Shown here: in pieces, positions 17,009 through 25,115 of the stretch
Position numbering within the stretch: position 1 is the stretch's first letter
Layout of the letters: every line of letters starts with the position of its first letter
Assembly (NCBI GenBank): GCA_023139225.1
Contig: JAGLNZ010000207.1
Span: forward strand, 1-28,243
Length of the DNA: 28,243 nt
Direction: 5' to 3'
DNA from: Desulfobacula sp.
GTDB lineage: Bacteria; Desulfobacterota; Desulfobacteria; Desulfobacterales; Desulfobacteraceae
Program-made: the position numbers and the translations under genes
The notes under the pieces: generated by a model
Told to the model about the DNA's origin: nothing
Databases searched by the model: none
Seen by the model: the letters and a program-made list of their open reading frames with translations, nothing else

Positions 17009-18048
17009 TATTCCATCTCCACACCTAACTGGTATTTCTTGTCAAGTGCTTCAAAATCTTTCAACTCCTGCCCGGTAACAGGTATACCATCAATATTTCG
17101 ATCTAAAAAACGATTTTTTTCAGGATCCCCAGCCACCATGACCGATTGACCCTCATCGAGTCGCGGCTCATTTCTCAATTCATTAATCATATCAGCCATC
17201 CGTTCTTTGAACAGATTGATATCTATGAAAGCACTGATATTCATTGCCCCGACAAAATGCCCAAGATACCTCTTCTTTCCAAGATCTTCAAACATTTTGG
17301 ATATATGTGGGCCATAAGGCATACCACTTAGCATACTGCACAACACCTCAACCATAAGACTTAAACCATAGCCTTTATAGGTTCCTACCGGCAACAGCAT
17401 TTTAATTTCATTTGCGTTGGTGGTCGGAATACCGTTTTTATCCGTACCAACATTTTCCGGTGCTTTCTCACCCCTCTCCTGTAGCTGGCGCACTGCATTA
17501 AAAGTAATAATACTGGTTGCCATATCCAGGCAGAAAGGGCCTTCTCCCTTGACCGGCGCGGTAAAGCAAACCGGGTTGTTCCCAAGGAAACTCCGTTTGC
17601 CATGAGTTGGTATAATTAAAGAATCCGAATGGGTGTAACTTGTGCCGATCATATCATGTTCTGCTATTTCCAATGCAAAATAAGCTGCGGCACCGAAATG
17701 AGAGGAGTTTTTAACCACAACATTTCCTGATCCATATTCATCGGCCATCTCAATGGCAATCTTAGCTGCCTCCATCCCGGCCGCATGACCAAAGGTATGA
17801 TCAGCATCCAGTACCGCTATTGTCGGCATCCTTTTTTCCACAAAATAGGATGGGCATGGGTTGATCCGGCCCGATTTGATCCCGGCCAGATAATGATGAA
17901 TAAGTCTGATACCATGAGAATCCGTACCCCTTAATGATGTGGAAACAAGTCCCTGGGCCACATACTCTGAAACCTGCTCATCCACTTTTTCCTTGAGTAA
18001 AGAACCCTTTATTATTTCCTTTGCTGCAATACCACTGATGTTTTCCAT
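17008..18048 (-). CDS. Ldh2/malate-lactate dehydrogenase family 2-oxoacid reductase
   Basis: 346-residue member of the malate/L-lactate/sulfolactate/ureidoglycolate dehydrogenase family, NAD(P)-dependent enzymes unrelated to classical lactate dehydrogenase that reduce 2-oxo acids or oxidise 2-hydroxy acids. Landmarks are LRGTDSHGIRLI at 39-50 with the catalytic-type His45, VKNSSHFGAAAYFA at 112-125, FLGNNPVCFTAP and LDMATSI. An AAGGAG Shine-Dalgarno precedes the ATG. It is the first gene of a set with a CMP-sugar synthetase and a Gfo/Idh oxidoreductase. Presence of such an enzyme in a glycan island is unusual and suggests it acts on a keto-acid sugar or makes a hydroxy-acid substituent; both are inference. 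Confidence 0.83.
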   Translation of the reverse strand: MENISGIAAKEIIKGSLLKEKVDEQVSEYVAQGLVSTSLRGTDSHGIRLIHHYLAGIKSGRINPCPSYFVEKRMPTIAVLDADHTFGHAAGMEAAKIAIEMADEYGSGNVVVKNSSHFGAAAYFALEIAEHDMIGTSYTHSDSLIIPTHGKRSFLGNNPVCFTAPVKGEGPFCLDMATSIITFNAVRQLQERGEKAPENVGTDKNGIPTTNANEIKMLLPVGTYKGYGLSLMVEVLCSMLSGMPYGPHISKMFEDLGKKRYLGHFVGAMNISAFIDINLFKERMADMINELRNEPRLDEGQSVMVAGDPEKNRFLDRNIDGIPVTGQELKDFEALDKKYQLGVEME

Positions 18049-18157
18049 TTTAAACTCCTTGTATCCGTCGCAAGGTTATCATCCATTTTTTTCTACTCAT
18101 CTTCACCTCCGATAATTGATACTCCTTTGGTTGCAAATAATTCTAGCATACATTAAT

Positions 18158-18925
18158 TCAACTCATCTCAAAAAGATCCATTCTAACCGGAATATTGGCC
18201 TGGTTTAAAATTTCTTTTATTTGCGCAGGAGTATACTGCGAAAAATGAAAAATGTATGCGGCAGCCAGAGCATCCGCTCCATTCTTAATTGCATCAACAC
18301 CATGATCCGGGCGTCCCATACCTCCATTGATAATTATCGGTATCTGTAATTTTTCTTTAAACAAACGTAAGAGTTCTAAATCATAACCATTTTGTGTCCC
18401 TTCATTATTTACGGATGTCAAAAGAATCTCCCCGGCACCCTTGGACTCGTATTCTTTTGCCAGTGTTAAAGGATCGACATCCAACACGCCTTTTTTTTTA
18501 TTGTAAACCCTGTACTGGTTACCATTTTTTTTTGCATCTATTGAACAGATGATACATTGGGATCCAAATATATTTGCCGCTTCTCTTATAAATTCCTGAT
18601 TTTCAATGGCAATGGAATTAATTGATATTTTATCTGCTCCGGCATCCAGCACCTTATAAATTGCATCAATACTATTTATCCCGCCACCAATGGTCAACGG
18701 CATGAAACACTCATTTGCCATATCCGAAATAATTTCAGTATTGATTTCTTCCCCCTGAAGGCTTGCATCAATATCCAGCACAATTAATTCATCAATATTT
18801 CTTGCATTATAGACTCTAACAGTTGTTGTGGGGTGCCCGATTGTTCTGAATGAATCAAATTGGATACTTTTCACAAGCTGCCAGTCTTTTAACAGGACAC
18901 AAGGTATCAAGCGATGTTTTAACAT
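18158..18925 (-). CDS. hisF2: HisF-like synthase subunit of a sugar amidotransferase system
   Basis: 255-residue TIM barrel of the HisF family. In histidine synthesis HisF uses ammonia from HisH with Asp11 and Asp130 as catalytic residues. Numbering here matches Thermotoga HisF: Asp130 is present (CSIDAKK), but position 11 is Leu (IPCVLLKDW instead of IPCLDVKDG). This is the pattern of the HisF2 paralogues in O-antigen clusters such as that of Pseudomonas aeruginosa, which pair with WbpG. It probably passes ammonia from HisH to the PseA/WbpG-like protein encoded upstream and does not make histidine. The ATG directly abuts the hisH stop. No other histidine gene is nearby. Confidence 0.9.
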   Translation of the reverse strand: MLKHRLIPCVLLKDWQLVKSIQFDSFRTIGHPTTTVRVYNARNIDELIVLDIDASLQGEEINTEIISDMANECFMPLTIGGGINSIDAIYKVLDAGADKISINSIAIENQEFIREAANIFGSQCIICSIDAKKNGNQYRVYNKKKGVLDVDPLTLAKEYESKGAGEILLTSVNNEGTQNGYDLELLRLFKEKLQIPIIINGGMGRPDHGVDAIKNGADALAAAYIFHFSQYTPAQIKEILNQANIPVRMDLFEMS

Positions 18926-19555
18926 TTAATTATCATTCGTTAAATTCATAAAATTTCGTAATATCTCCAAACCAAACCGTTGACTTTTTTCAGGATGGAA
19001 TTGGCACCCATAAATATTATCCTTATTCACAGACGATGCAAAATCAACACCGTAATTTGTCAGGCTTGTTGTATACTCAGTCCCAGACTCGAAATAGTAA
19101 GAGTGTACAAAATAAAAATCTATTTGATCAGGAATGTTCTGGAAAAGAGAGCTTTTTTTTGTAAAAAATATATTATTCCAACCGACATGGGGAACTTTCA
19201 AATTTTTAATTTTAAATTTTTCAACATCTCCCTCAACCCAATTAAGTCCCGGTGTTTCTTCTATTTCATAACTTTTCTTCCCAAGAAGCTGCATCCCCAG
19301 GCATATCCCAAGAAAAATCTTTCTATTTTGAATAACTTCTTTGTTTAATAATTCAATTAAGCCCAATTGTTTTAAGTTTTCCATTCCCTCTCTAAACGCA
19401 CCGACGCCGGGCAATACAATTTTATCAGCATTTTCAATTATCTTGTGGTCATTTGTAATGACCACACTTGCTCCAATCTTCTGGAAAGCCTTTTCCACCG
19501 ATCTTAAATTGCCCATGTTGTAATCAACTATGGCTATAGTATTATCGGACGACAT
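18926..19555 (-). CDS. hisH2: HisH-like glutaminase subunit of a sugar amidotransferase system
   Basis: Class I glutamine amidotransferase of 209 residues that hydrolyses glutamine to supply ammonia. The catalytic triad is present: the nucleophile Cys85 in LGICLGMQLLG, and His187 and Glu189 in CQFHPEKSQ. The oxyanion region LPGVGAFREGM is typical of HisH. It overlaps the amidotransferase gene by 14 bases on one side and abuts the HisF-like gene on the other, so the three are made together. As its HisF partner lacks Asp11, this pair most likely serves acetamidino-sugar formation, not histidine. Confidence 0.92.
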   Translation of the reverse strand: MSSDNTIAIVDYNMGNLRSVEKAFQKIGASVVITNDHKIIENADKIVLPGVGAFREGMENLKQLGLIELLNKEVIQNRKIFLGICLGMQLLGKKSYEIEETPGLNWVEGDVEKFKIKNLKVPHVGWNNIFFTKKSSLFQNIPDQIDFYFVHSYYFESGTEYTTSLTNYGVDFASSVNKDNIYGCQFHPEKSQRFGLEILRNFMNLTNDN

Positions 19556-20678
19556 ATTCTTCTTTTCTGATCAATGAGCCATCAATATCCTTTAAAAATT
19601 TTCTATTCTCATCTCTTTTAAATATCTTTTTATTTGTAAATGAGTCCATAATCTCCTGCAACTCTTCTATTGTAAAACCTGTATATTTTAAATATTCTTT
19701 AATAGCTTTTTTCGGAGGAATGCCATCATATTTATTAACGAGTCTTACCCCTTCTTCCCTTGTGATATAACCAAGCCGAATATCAAGACATGCGTTATCT
19801 GTAGCCCTGCCAAAACCATACTTCAGGTACTTTAAATGATCATGTAAATGATTACTGTAACAATCCAGGTTTTCAAAATTTTCATAGGTTGTTTCTACCG
19901 GTCTTATGGTCGTTGAAAAACCGTGACTGCTGGATTTTTTTAGAATTTCCCTTAAATCCCATTTAAAATAATAGCCTAGAAACAGTCCGGTTACGCCGAC
20001 CCTTTTGATATCTTCTTCCTCGGGATAATAATAAAGCGACAGGTCTCTTTTTGTAATTCCATCGACTCCAATCATATCCGAAATCCTGTTACCCAGTAAT
20101 CCACCAAATTCCTCTAACCACTGACGGTCTAAAATATGCCTGGTTTTACTTGCAGCTGGCCCGCCATACTCTATTTGAGGACTCTCCCCCCATATAATAA
20201 GCGGTATATTAAATTTTATGGCAAAGTGGGGAACCACAGTAAAAATTCCTAGATGATTTTGCCACTCAGGATCTCCAACACGTTTTATCGCTTCTTTTGC
20301 CAGCTTTTTATAAATAACTGGATTTCTCTTGATATGAATTAGATCCACTCCCAATCCATTCAAATTCTCCAGATTTTTACGCCCTACTTTCGTCGGTATG
20401 GTTGGTTCAAAACAAATACATAACGGATTCAACCCCAATTCCAAAACCTTGATAACGATATAAGTTGAATCCTTACCCCCGCTGACACCAATAACACAAT
20501 CATAATCATGATTTTTCTTATACATATCAACAATTGATAAGAATTCTTTTTTTCTTTTTTCCCAATTAATTCTATCATTCTTTGCTTCTTGTGAGCGACA
20601 GGCGTCACAAACGCCCTCATCATCAAAATGAAGGTCGGGTTTAGTATCAGGCATCACACATTTTGTACAAAATCTCAT
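19542..20678 (-). CDS. pseA: N-acetyl sugar amidotransferase (PseA/WbpG family)
   Basis: 378 residues. Uses ATP and ammonia to convert an N-acetyl group of a sugar into an acetamidino group. In Campylobacter PseA is required for the acetamidino form of pseudaminic acid; in Pseudomonas WbpG does the related step on an O-antigen mannuronate sugar. An N-terminal zinc-type cluster has Cys4, Cys7, Cys24 and Cys27. The PP-loop that activates the substrate by adenylation is GVSGGKDSTY, with SGGKDS at 66-71. The later IIWGESPQIEYGG and GVTGLFLGYYFKW segments match the family. It overlaps the methyltransferase by one base and HisH by 14. Whether the substrate is pseudaminic acid or the second sugar is open. 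Confidence 0.9.
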   Translation of the reverse strand: MRFCTKCVMPDTKPDLHFDDEGVCDACRSQEAKNDRINWEKRKKEFLSIVDMYKKNHDYDCVIGVSGGKDSTYIVIKVLELGLNPLCICFEPTIPTKVGRKNLENLNGLGVDLIHIKRNPVIYKKLAKEAIKRVGDPEWQNHLGIFTVVPHFAIKFNIPLIIWGESPQIEYGGPAASKTRHILDRQWLEEFGGLLGNRISDMIGVDGITKRDLSLYYYPEEEDIKRVGVTGLFLGYYFKWDLREILKKSSSHGFSTTIRPVETTYENFENLDCYSNHLHDHLKYLKYGFGRATDNACLDIRLGYITREEGVRLVNKYDGIPPKKAIKEYLKYTGFTIEELQEIMDSFTNKKIFKRDENRKFLKDIDGSLIRKEEYVVR

Positions 20679-21631
20679 TACATTTCTCCTAAAAGGACCT
20701 GGATCTTATAACCCATCAATTTTTCATTTAATTCATTTGCATTTATTAAATTGGGTATTTCTGTCTTATTATCTGTATTTCCGGAATACGGATCTTCATA
20801 GTTGAGATAATTATTAAGCACACCTATTTCCGATATTACGGTTTTGATATCCAACACATCCAAACCACATCTCTCAGCAAGCCATTTTATTGTACTGACA
20901 CCATATAGATTGACATGCTCAAGGCCGTCAAACATGTTGCACTTTTCCTGTAATACTTTTGCTGCCAGTGAATCAGAGCTTGGAATTTGCATAAATATCA
21001 CACCTGATTTGGCAAGTAAGTCTTTCATCATATTCAAATAAAATCCACCGTTTTTTATATGCTCGAATACATCCCATAAGGTAATTGCATCAAATTTTTT
21101 TTCAAACTTAATATTCTCAAGAAGATCATTATACACATGATGATTTTTCTTTTGAGCCATATTAAACTCCTGAACATTTAATTCAATTCCATTGGTTTCC
21201 CAATTTCTGTTTTTCGCCAGATCCAAAAAGGTGCCGGATGAACAACCAAGATCAAGAATGCTTCCCTGCAGGTTTTTTGTTTCAATAGTATCTAAACCAA
21301 GCTGATACAGGTTTTCATAAAAAGGATCTCCATCTTCAACAAGCTCTGATTGGACACTATGGTTATTTTTGTAATAATCAGTTAAGGCTTCATCCGTAAA
21401 AACAGGATTGAGAAATACCATACTGCAATTTGAACACTTCACATATTGGCCACCCTCTTTTGTAAATATTGATAAGTATTCGGTTTTGTCACACACTGGA
21501 CATTTTCTTTCTTCAAGAAATTCATCTTTAAACAGACCATCTCGGGGATTAATATATTTTTCATGGCTGGCAATACTTGCCTTCCATAATTTGCTTCTTT
21601 GATCATGCAGTTCTTTAACTGTTTGGCTCAT
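20678..21631 (-). CDS. Zinc-ribbon class I SAM methyltransferase
   Basis: 317 residues. Cys44, Cys47, Cys66 and Cys69 (CPVC and CSNC) form a zinc ribbon, followed by the SAM-binding motif SILDLGCSSGTFLDLA at 124-139, GIELNVQEFNMAQ, and DAITLWDVFEHI. It is the first gene of the amidotransferase operon, and its TAATG stop/start overlap couples it to the PseA-like gene. In this setting N-methylation of the acetamidino group or O-methylation of a nonulosonic acid are reasonable guesses, since methylated forms of acetamidino sugars are known in other bacteria. That assignment is inference. The layout resembles the methyltransferase at 12663-13562, but the sequences differ widely. Confidence 0.82.
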   Translation of the reverse strand: MSQTVKELHDQRSKLWKASIASHEKYINPRDGLFKDEFLEERKCPVCDKTEYLSIFTKEGGQYVKCSNCSMVFLNPVFTDEALTDYYKNNHSVQSELVEDGDPFYENLYQLGLDTIETKNLQGSILDLGCSSGTFLDLAKNRNWETNGIELNVQEFNMAQKKNHHVYNDLLENIKFEKKFDAITLWDVFEHIKNGGFYLNMMKDLLAKSGVIFMQIPSSDSLAAKVLQEKCNMFDGLEHVNLYGVSTIKWLAERCGLDVLDIKTVISEIGVLNNYLNYEDPYSGNTDNKTEIPNLINANELNEKLMGYKIQVLLGEM

Positions 21632-22051
21632 AACCTTTTCCCTTAATGTACTTATTCTTCACAATTCACTTGAATAGATAGTTTTTAGATGTTCTAATAT
21701 TTTTTTCGGCATCTGGATTCTACTTATTAAAGCCCATGGTGATTCTAGTAATTTTTAATGCAATAAAGCTGTAACTTCAAACAGCAAATATTGTTCCATA
21801 CCATAACATAGAAAAGCCGAAAGCGCTATTTAAACATAAAACACAGGGAGTTAGTGAGTTGATTTGCCACAGTGGTGTATAATCAAATTTCAAATTTTCG
21901 ATTTTGATAGGAAAAATTTTCCTTCTGATGTATCCTATGTACCATGTTTTCTAAAATTAATCTTTCTTTGAAATTGTAGACACAAAATTATGCTGCATTG
22001 TCAAGGCAATTGCCGATTGTCTAACAGAAATATTAAAATAATCATTACAAT
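21632..22051. other. 420-bp intergenic region without a gene
   Basis: AT-rich gap between the 3' end of the maf gene and the start of the methyltransferase operon, both on the minus strand. It holds a candidate sigma-28-like promoter (21703-21729), a perfect 10-bp palindrome GGCAATTGCC at 22005-22014 and no convincing small gene. No strong GC-rich terminator is visible for maf. Confidence 0.5.
21703..21729 (-). promoter_or_regulatory. Weak sigma-28-like promoter before the amidotransferase operon
   Basis: On the minus strand: TAATAAGT, 11 bases, GCCGAAAA. The -10 half matches the FliA consensus GCCGATAA at 7 of 8 positions and the spacing is exact, but the -35 half keeps only TAA. It lies about 70 bp upstream of the methyltransferase start. 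Confidence 0.3.
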
Positions 22052-24877
22052 CTAATTTAATTTCTCAAATTGTTGATATGCCTCTTGGGCCGCCTCATGG
22101 TTCCCCAATTTAGTATGGCAGTCACCAATCTCCTTTAACGCAATGTTTTTTTCCGGTAATGCAATAAAATACTGTTCATATGCAAGGATGGCGCCATCAT
22201 AATCTCTCTGCGACTGAAGATTTTTACCCATATTATACCAGTAAACAGCATATTGTTTATCCAGATTAACTGCTGTTTTTAGATATTGTATTCCTGAATT
22301 AAAATCCTCCACAGCAAAATTGACATCGGCTAAGGCTATATAAATATCGGCATTAACCGGTAGGATAGAAAGTGCTTTTTGATAATGATCCAATGCCTCT
22401 TGATATTTTTCTTTATCTATTAAAATTTTGCCATAATTGAGATAGAATCTTTTCACTATATCCTCTGTTAAAAACTTTAGAAGTTGCCTTTCTTCTGTAA
22501 TTAAATCAATCCATTTTCCCATAAGATTTTTATGGGAATCGGGTTCCAGATCATTTTTTTTCAAATCATCTTCAGCAAATTGTTTAAATTCACTTTTGAT
22601 AGCTGGATGCTCTGGACAGCATTTTAAACCCTTTAAAAGTAAAGCGTTAACAATAGCACTGCCAAAATCTTCAAGAGTACTTTTAGATATTGCCAGCCTC
22701 CAGTAATAATCTGCTATTTCGTTACGTTTTTTATTAATTTTTTTAGTAAATGAGGCATCATAATTTATGGCTGACTGGAAGCTTAATTCCACCGCCTCAT
22801 AATCTCCATGATGTAATGCTATGATACCAGTGTAATACTGCATTGCCGCAGAATTCTCTATCCTTGAAGCATATTTGTCCAGCATCTTTCCAAGCAGTAC
22901 ATAATTCCCGGACTGGGAATACAACATTGCCAGTTCAAGAATACTTTTCAAACTGGTTTCATCTTTTTCAATCTTTTCAAATTGTGATTTTTCATTACCA
23001 TAGTAAGTTATCAGTTCATTTAACTGCCGCTTAAATCTACCCAAATTTTTCATTCTGATTTTGTTTACTTTGTCCATTCGTTCTGAAGTTTTTGTAAGCC
23101 ATTCAATATATTTCTCAGGGATACCCTCAAGCTTTTCAAGCTCTTTTTTCTCCCTTTCATTATGTCTCAATCCATCCATCGTCATTTCATCAAAAAGTGG
23201 CCATAAAGGGCTTGTATCAGATTTTTTATGACATGTATCAAGATCTGATACTTTCTTTTTCAACTTCTCAGGCAAGGTTGAAAAGGAGCTATATTTTTGG
23301 CGGCTTTTTTTCAGTCGGCCCAATTTTTCTTTAACCTGCTTTGCCACTTTATCTGCTTTTCGTATCGTAATTTCGACTTCTTTAACTTTCTTTAATGTGA
23401 TTTCCATTGATTGCAGAGGACTTTCCTGCCTGTGGGCATGGTCAATATCAAGATTGATCTTTCGGGTACAAAATTTATCGATTGCCTTTGAAAGGGGCAT
23501 GGGTTTTTCGCCCTCAATAAACGCCCCTCCCTCGGTTGAATTGATGACCTTCCTTTTTGATCCATCTATCATTTTTTCAAATGCATGTTTATAACCATGC
23601 ATTTGTCTATTTGTGGGGACTTTGGATTCAACATTGCCTTTTACCCACATGATATCCTTCCCTTTATCCAGCATTTTTTTAACAGTTTCGTCGCTGCTGA
23701 GAACCACATTTGATGAATGTCCCTGACCATTCGAAAACGCCAAATCCTGACCCACAAAGATAATGGGATCACACCCCATAATTTGTGCGGAAGTAAAATT
23801 GAGATGGGCAACAGTCCCAATTCCGCCGATAGCAATTTTACCGCCCAGAGAGGCATTGATCCAGTTCTCTAAGGCATTATTACCAAAAGCCCAATAAATA
23901 TTATCTGCTGGAAATTGTTTGGTAACCGTATGGGTAACCCATGATGTGCATACCAGATTAATCTGCTGGCAGACCGGATTAAAGGCTTGTCCGGAAATTT
24001 TTTCATAGGTGAGTGGATTATAGTCTATCGAGGTAATAAAATCAGGTTTGATTCCGTGATTTAGAAGACTGGGTAATGCCGTATCAACTGAAATAATAAC
24101 AGACTTGCCCATTGCTTTTACAACCTGATCAATATTTTTATCCAGTGAAGGGCCTGCTGCTACAATCAATGCTGGAATATTTTTATACTTTCCCGCCAGA
24201 TCTTCAAGTTTTTTATCATGATGCATTGATGTTAAATGTTTTAATCGATTTTCAAAAAAAGTGCTTCCAAAACGTGTTTTTGTGGCGCCATCAGTGTTAA
24301 ATGCATTGATATAATCAAATACCCGGGAAGATAAATCTTCATAGGCTTTATTCACCTTAAAGCATGTTTGCAGATTCAATGTATGAATATTTTCGAGCAT
24401 CAACGCTCTGTTTGCAGGTGCCATAACAGATGGCAAGTTGTCCTGTCTGCCTAAACAAATATTCACACGTTTATTCGTAAAAAGCTCGCTTAGATCCATA
24501 TTCTCAATGGCATGAATAAAAAAATCAACATTGAGTTCAAAGATAATGATATGCTGGAGCTTTTCCCTTTTTCTCAACAATTCAAGGACTGAATAGCCGA
24601 GCCCCATGCCAAACATCAGCACAATGCCTGTGGAATCCTCATTAACTATTGAGAAAAACTTTTCAACTTCAGCACCCGGATCTTCCCGATCATGAATATA
24701 TATTTCTTCATTTTCAACGATTTTGACTTTTATATTCGGTTTTTGATTTTCGGAAAAAACAAGTTCAGTTTCAGATATTTTTTCCTGGACTTTGGAAACC
24801 TGTTCAAACGCATCCGGATGATTTTTCCTTAACAGGGCCAAATTTTTTTTAAAATGGGTTTTATCCGATTCCGCCAT
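22052..24877 (-). CDS. maf: Maf/DUF115 flagellin glycosyltransferase with C-terminal TPRs
   Basis: Motility-associated factor family, which transfers nonulosonic acids such as pseudaminic acid to Ser/Thr of flagellin in the cytoplasm before export. At 941 residues it is longer than typical Maf proteins (about 600-700). The N-terminal Rossmann-like part shows IVLMFGMGLGYSVLELL at 85-101. The DUF115 core starts at PALIVAAGPSLDKNID (235-250) and continues through SVDTALPSLLNHGIKPDFITSIDY and FVGQDLAFSNGQGHSS. A charged helical, coiled-coil-like region occupies about 490-640. The last part (about 680-940) contains TPR repeats, clearest in NADIYIALADVNFAVEDFNSGIQYL and the following units. A GGAGAAG Shine-Dalgarno precedes the ATG. 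It is divergent from the flagellin gene, its likely substrate. Confidence 0.93.
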   Translation of the reverse strand: MAESDKTHFKKNLALLRKNHPDAFEQVSKVQEKISETELVFSENQKPNIKVKIVENEEIYIHDREDPGAEVEKFFSIVNEDSTGIVLMFGMGLGYSVLELLRKREKLQHIIIFELNVDFFIHAIENMDLSELFTNKRVNICLGRQDNLPSVMAPANRALMLENIHTLNLQTCFKVNKAYEDLSSRVFDYINAFNTDGATKTRFGSTFFENRLKHLTSMHHDKKLEDLAGKYKNIPALIVAAGPSLDKNIDQVVKAMGKSVIISVDTALPSLLNHGIKPDFITSIDYNPLTYEKISGQAFNPVCQQINLVCTSWVTHTVTKQFPADNIYWAFGNNALENWINASLGGKIAIGGIGTVAHLNFTSAQIMGCDPIIFVGQDLAFSNGQGHSSNVVLSSDETVKKMLDKGKDIMWVKGNVESKVPTNRQMHGYKHAFEKMIDGSKRKVINSTEGGAFIEGEKPMPLSKAIDKFCTRKINLDIDHAHRQESPLQSMEITLKKVKEVEITIRKADKVAKQVKEKLGRLKKSRQKYSSFSTLPEKLKKKVSDLDTCHKKSDTSPLWPLFDEMTMDGLRHNEREKKELEKLEGIPEKYIEWLTKTSERMDKVNKIRMKNLGRFKRQLNELITYYGNEKSQFEKIEKDETSLKSILELAMLYSQSGNYVLLGKMLDKYASRIENSAAMQYYTGIIALHHGDYEAVELSFQSAINYDASFTKKINKKRNEIADYYWRLAISKSTLEDFGSAIVNALLLKGLKCCPEHPAIKSEFKQFAEDDLKKNDLEPDSHKNLMGKWIDLITEERQLLKFLTEDIVKRFYLNYGKILIDKEKYQEALDHYQKALSILPVNADIYIALADVNFAVEDFNSGIQYLKTAVNLDKQYAVYWYNMGKNLQSQRDYDGAILAYEQYFIALPEKNIALKEIGDCHTKLGNHEAAQEAYQQFEKLN

Positions 24878-24964
24878 TTACTTCTCCATTTAGAATAGTT
24901 TGTTGAATAATGACATTTTTAATATTGCAATAGTTAAAAAAAAACGCAACCCATAACTATTCTT

Positions 24965-24991
24965 TAAAGAATCCTCTATTTGAGTCGATAC
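24965..24991 (+). promoter_or_regulatory. Sigma-28 (FliA) promoter of the flagellin gene
   Basis: TAAAGAAT (24965-24972), 11 bases, GTCGATAC (24984-24991). Compared with TAAAGTTT-N11-GCCGATAA, the TAAAG core, spacing and CGATA core all match. Expected transcription start is near 24998, giving a leader of about 118 nt before the flagellin ATG. Confidence 0.8.
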
Positions 24992-25071
24992 TACTTATTA
25001 GACATAAATACATCCGTGCAAAGGAGGTGACAGAATAAAAGCGGAAATGTTCCAAGATTAATTACTAAACG

Positions 25072-25091
25072 CCCGGGAAAGGAATCCCGGG
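25072..25091 (+). promoter_or_regulatory. Leader hairpin with GGA in the loop (candidate CsrA site)
   Basis: CCCGGGA and TCCCGGG form a perfect 7-bp stem around the six-base loop AAGGAA. The loop GGA matches the core recognised by CsrA, and a second GGA lies in the Shine-Dalgarno GGAGGAG at 25104-25110. The element ends 24 bp before the flagellin ATG. As there is no T run it does not look like a terminator. Confidence 0.6.
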
Positions 25092-25103
25092 AATAACTTA
25101 CAT

Positions 25104-25110
25104 GGAGGAG
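25104..25110 (+). promoter_or_regulatory. Flagellin ribosome binding site
   Basis: GGAGGAG five bases before the ATG at 25116. It contains two GGA triplets, so CsrA bound to the hairpin upstream could also cover this site. Another strong anti-SD match, AAAGGAGGTGA at 25020-25030, lies further up without a usable start codon. Confidence 0.75.
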
Positions 25111-25115
25111 TAAAC

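Noticed and set aside
18158..19555. HisF and HisH as part of a histidine operon
   Set aside because: No other his gene is nearby, Asp11 of HisF is replaced by Leu, and both genes are coupled to a PseA/WbpG-like amidotransferase.
22005..22014. Palindrome GGCAATTGCC as an operator
   Set aside because: A single 10-bp palindrome in an AT-rich gap at the 3' end of maf is weak evidence for a regulatory site.
25047..25061. Four-codon leader peptide (ATG TTC CAA GAT TAA) after the strong Shine-Dalgarno at 25020-25030
   Set aside because: The spacing of about 19 bases is too long for efficient initiation and the frame is too short to judge.
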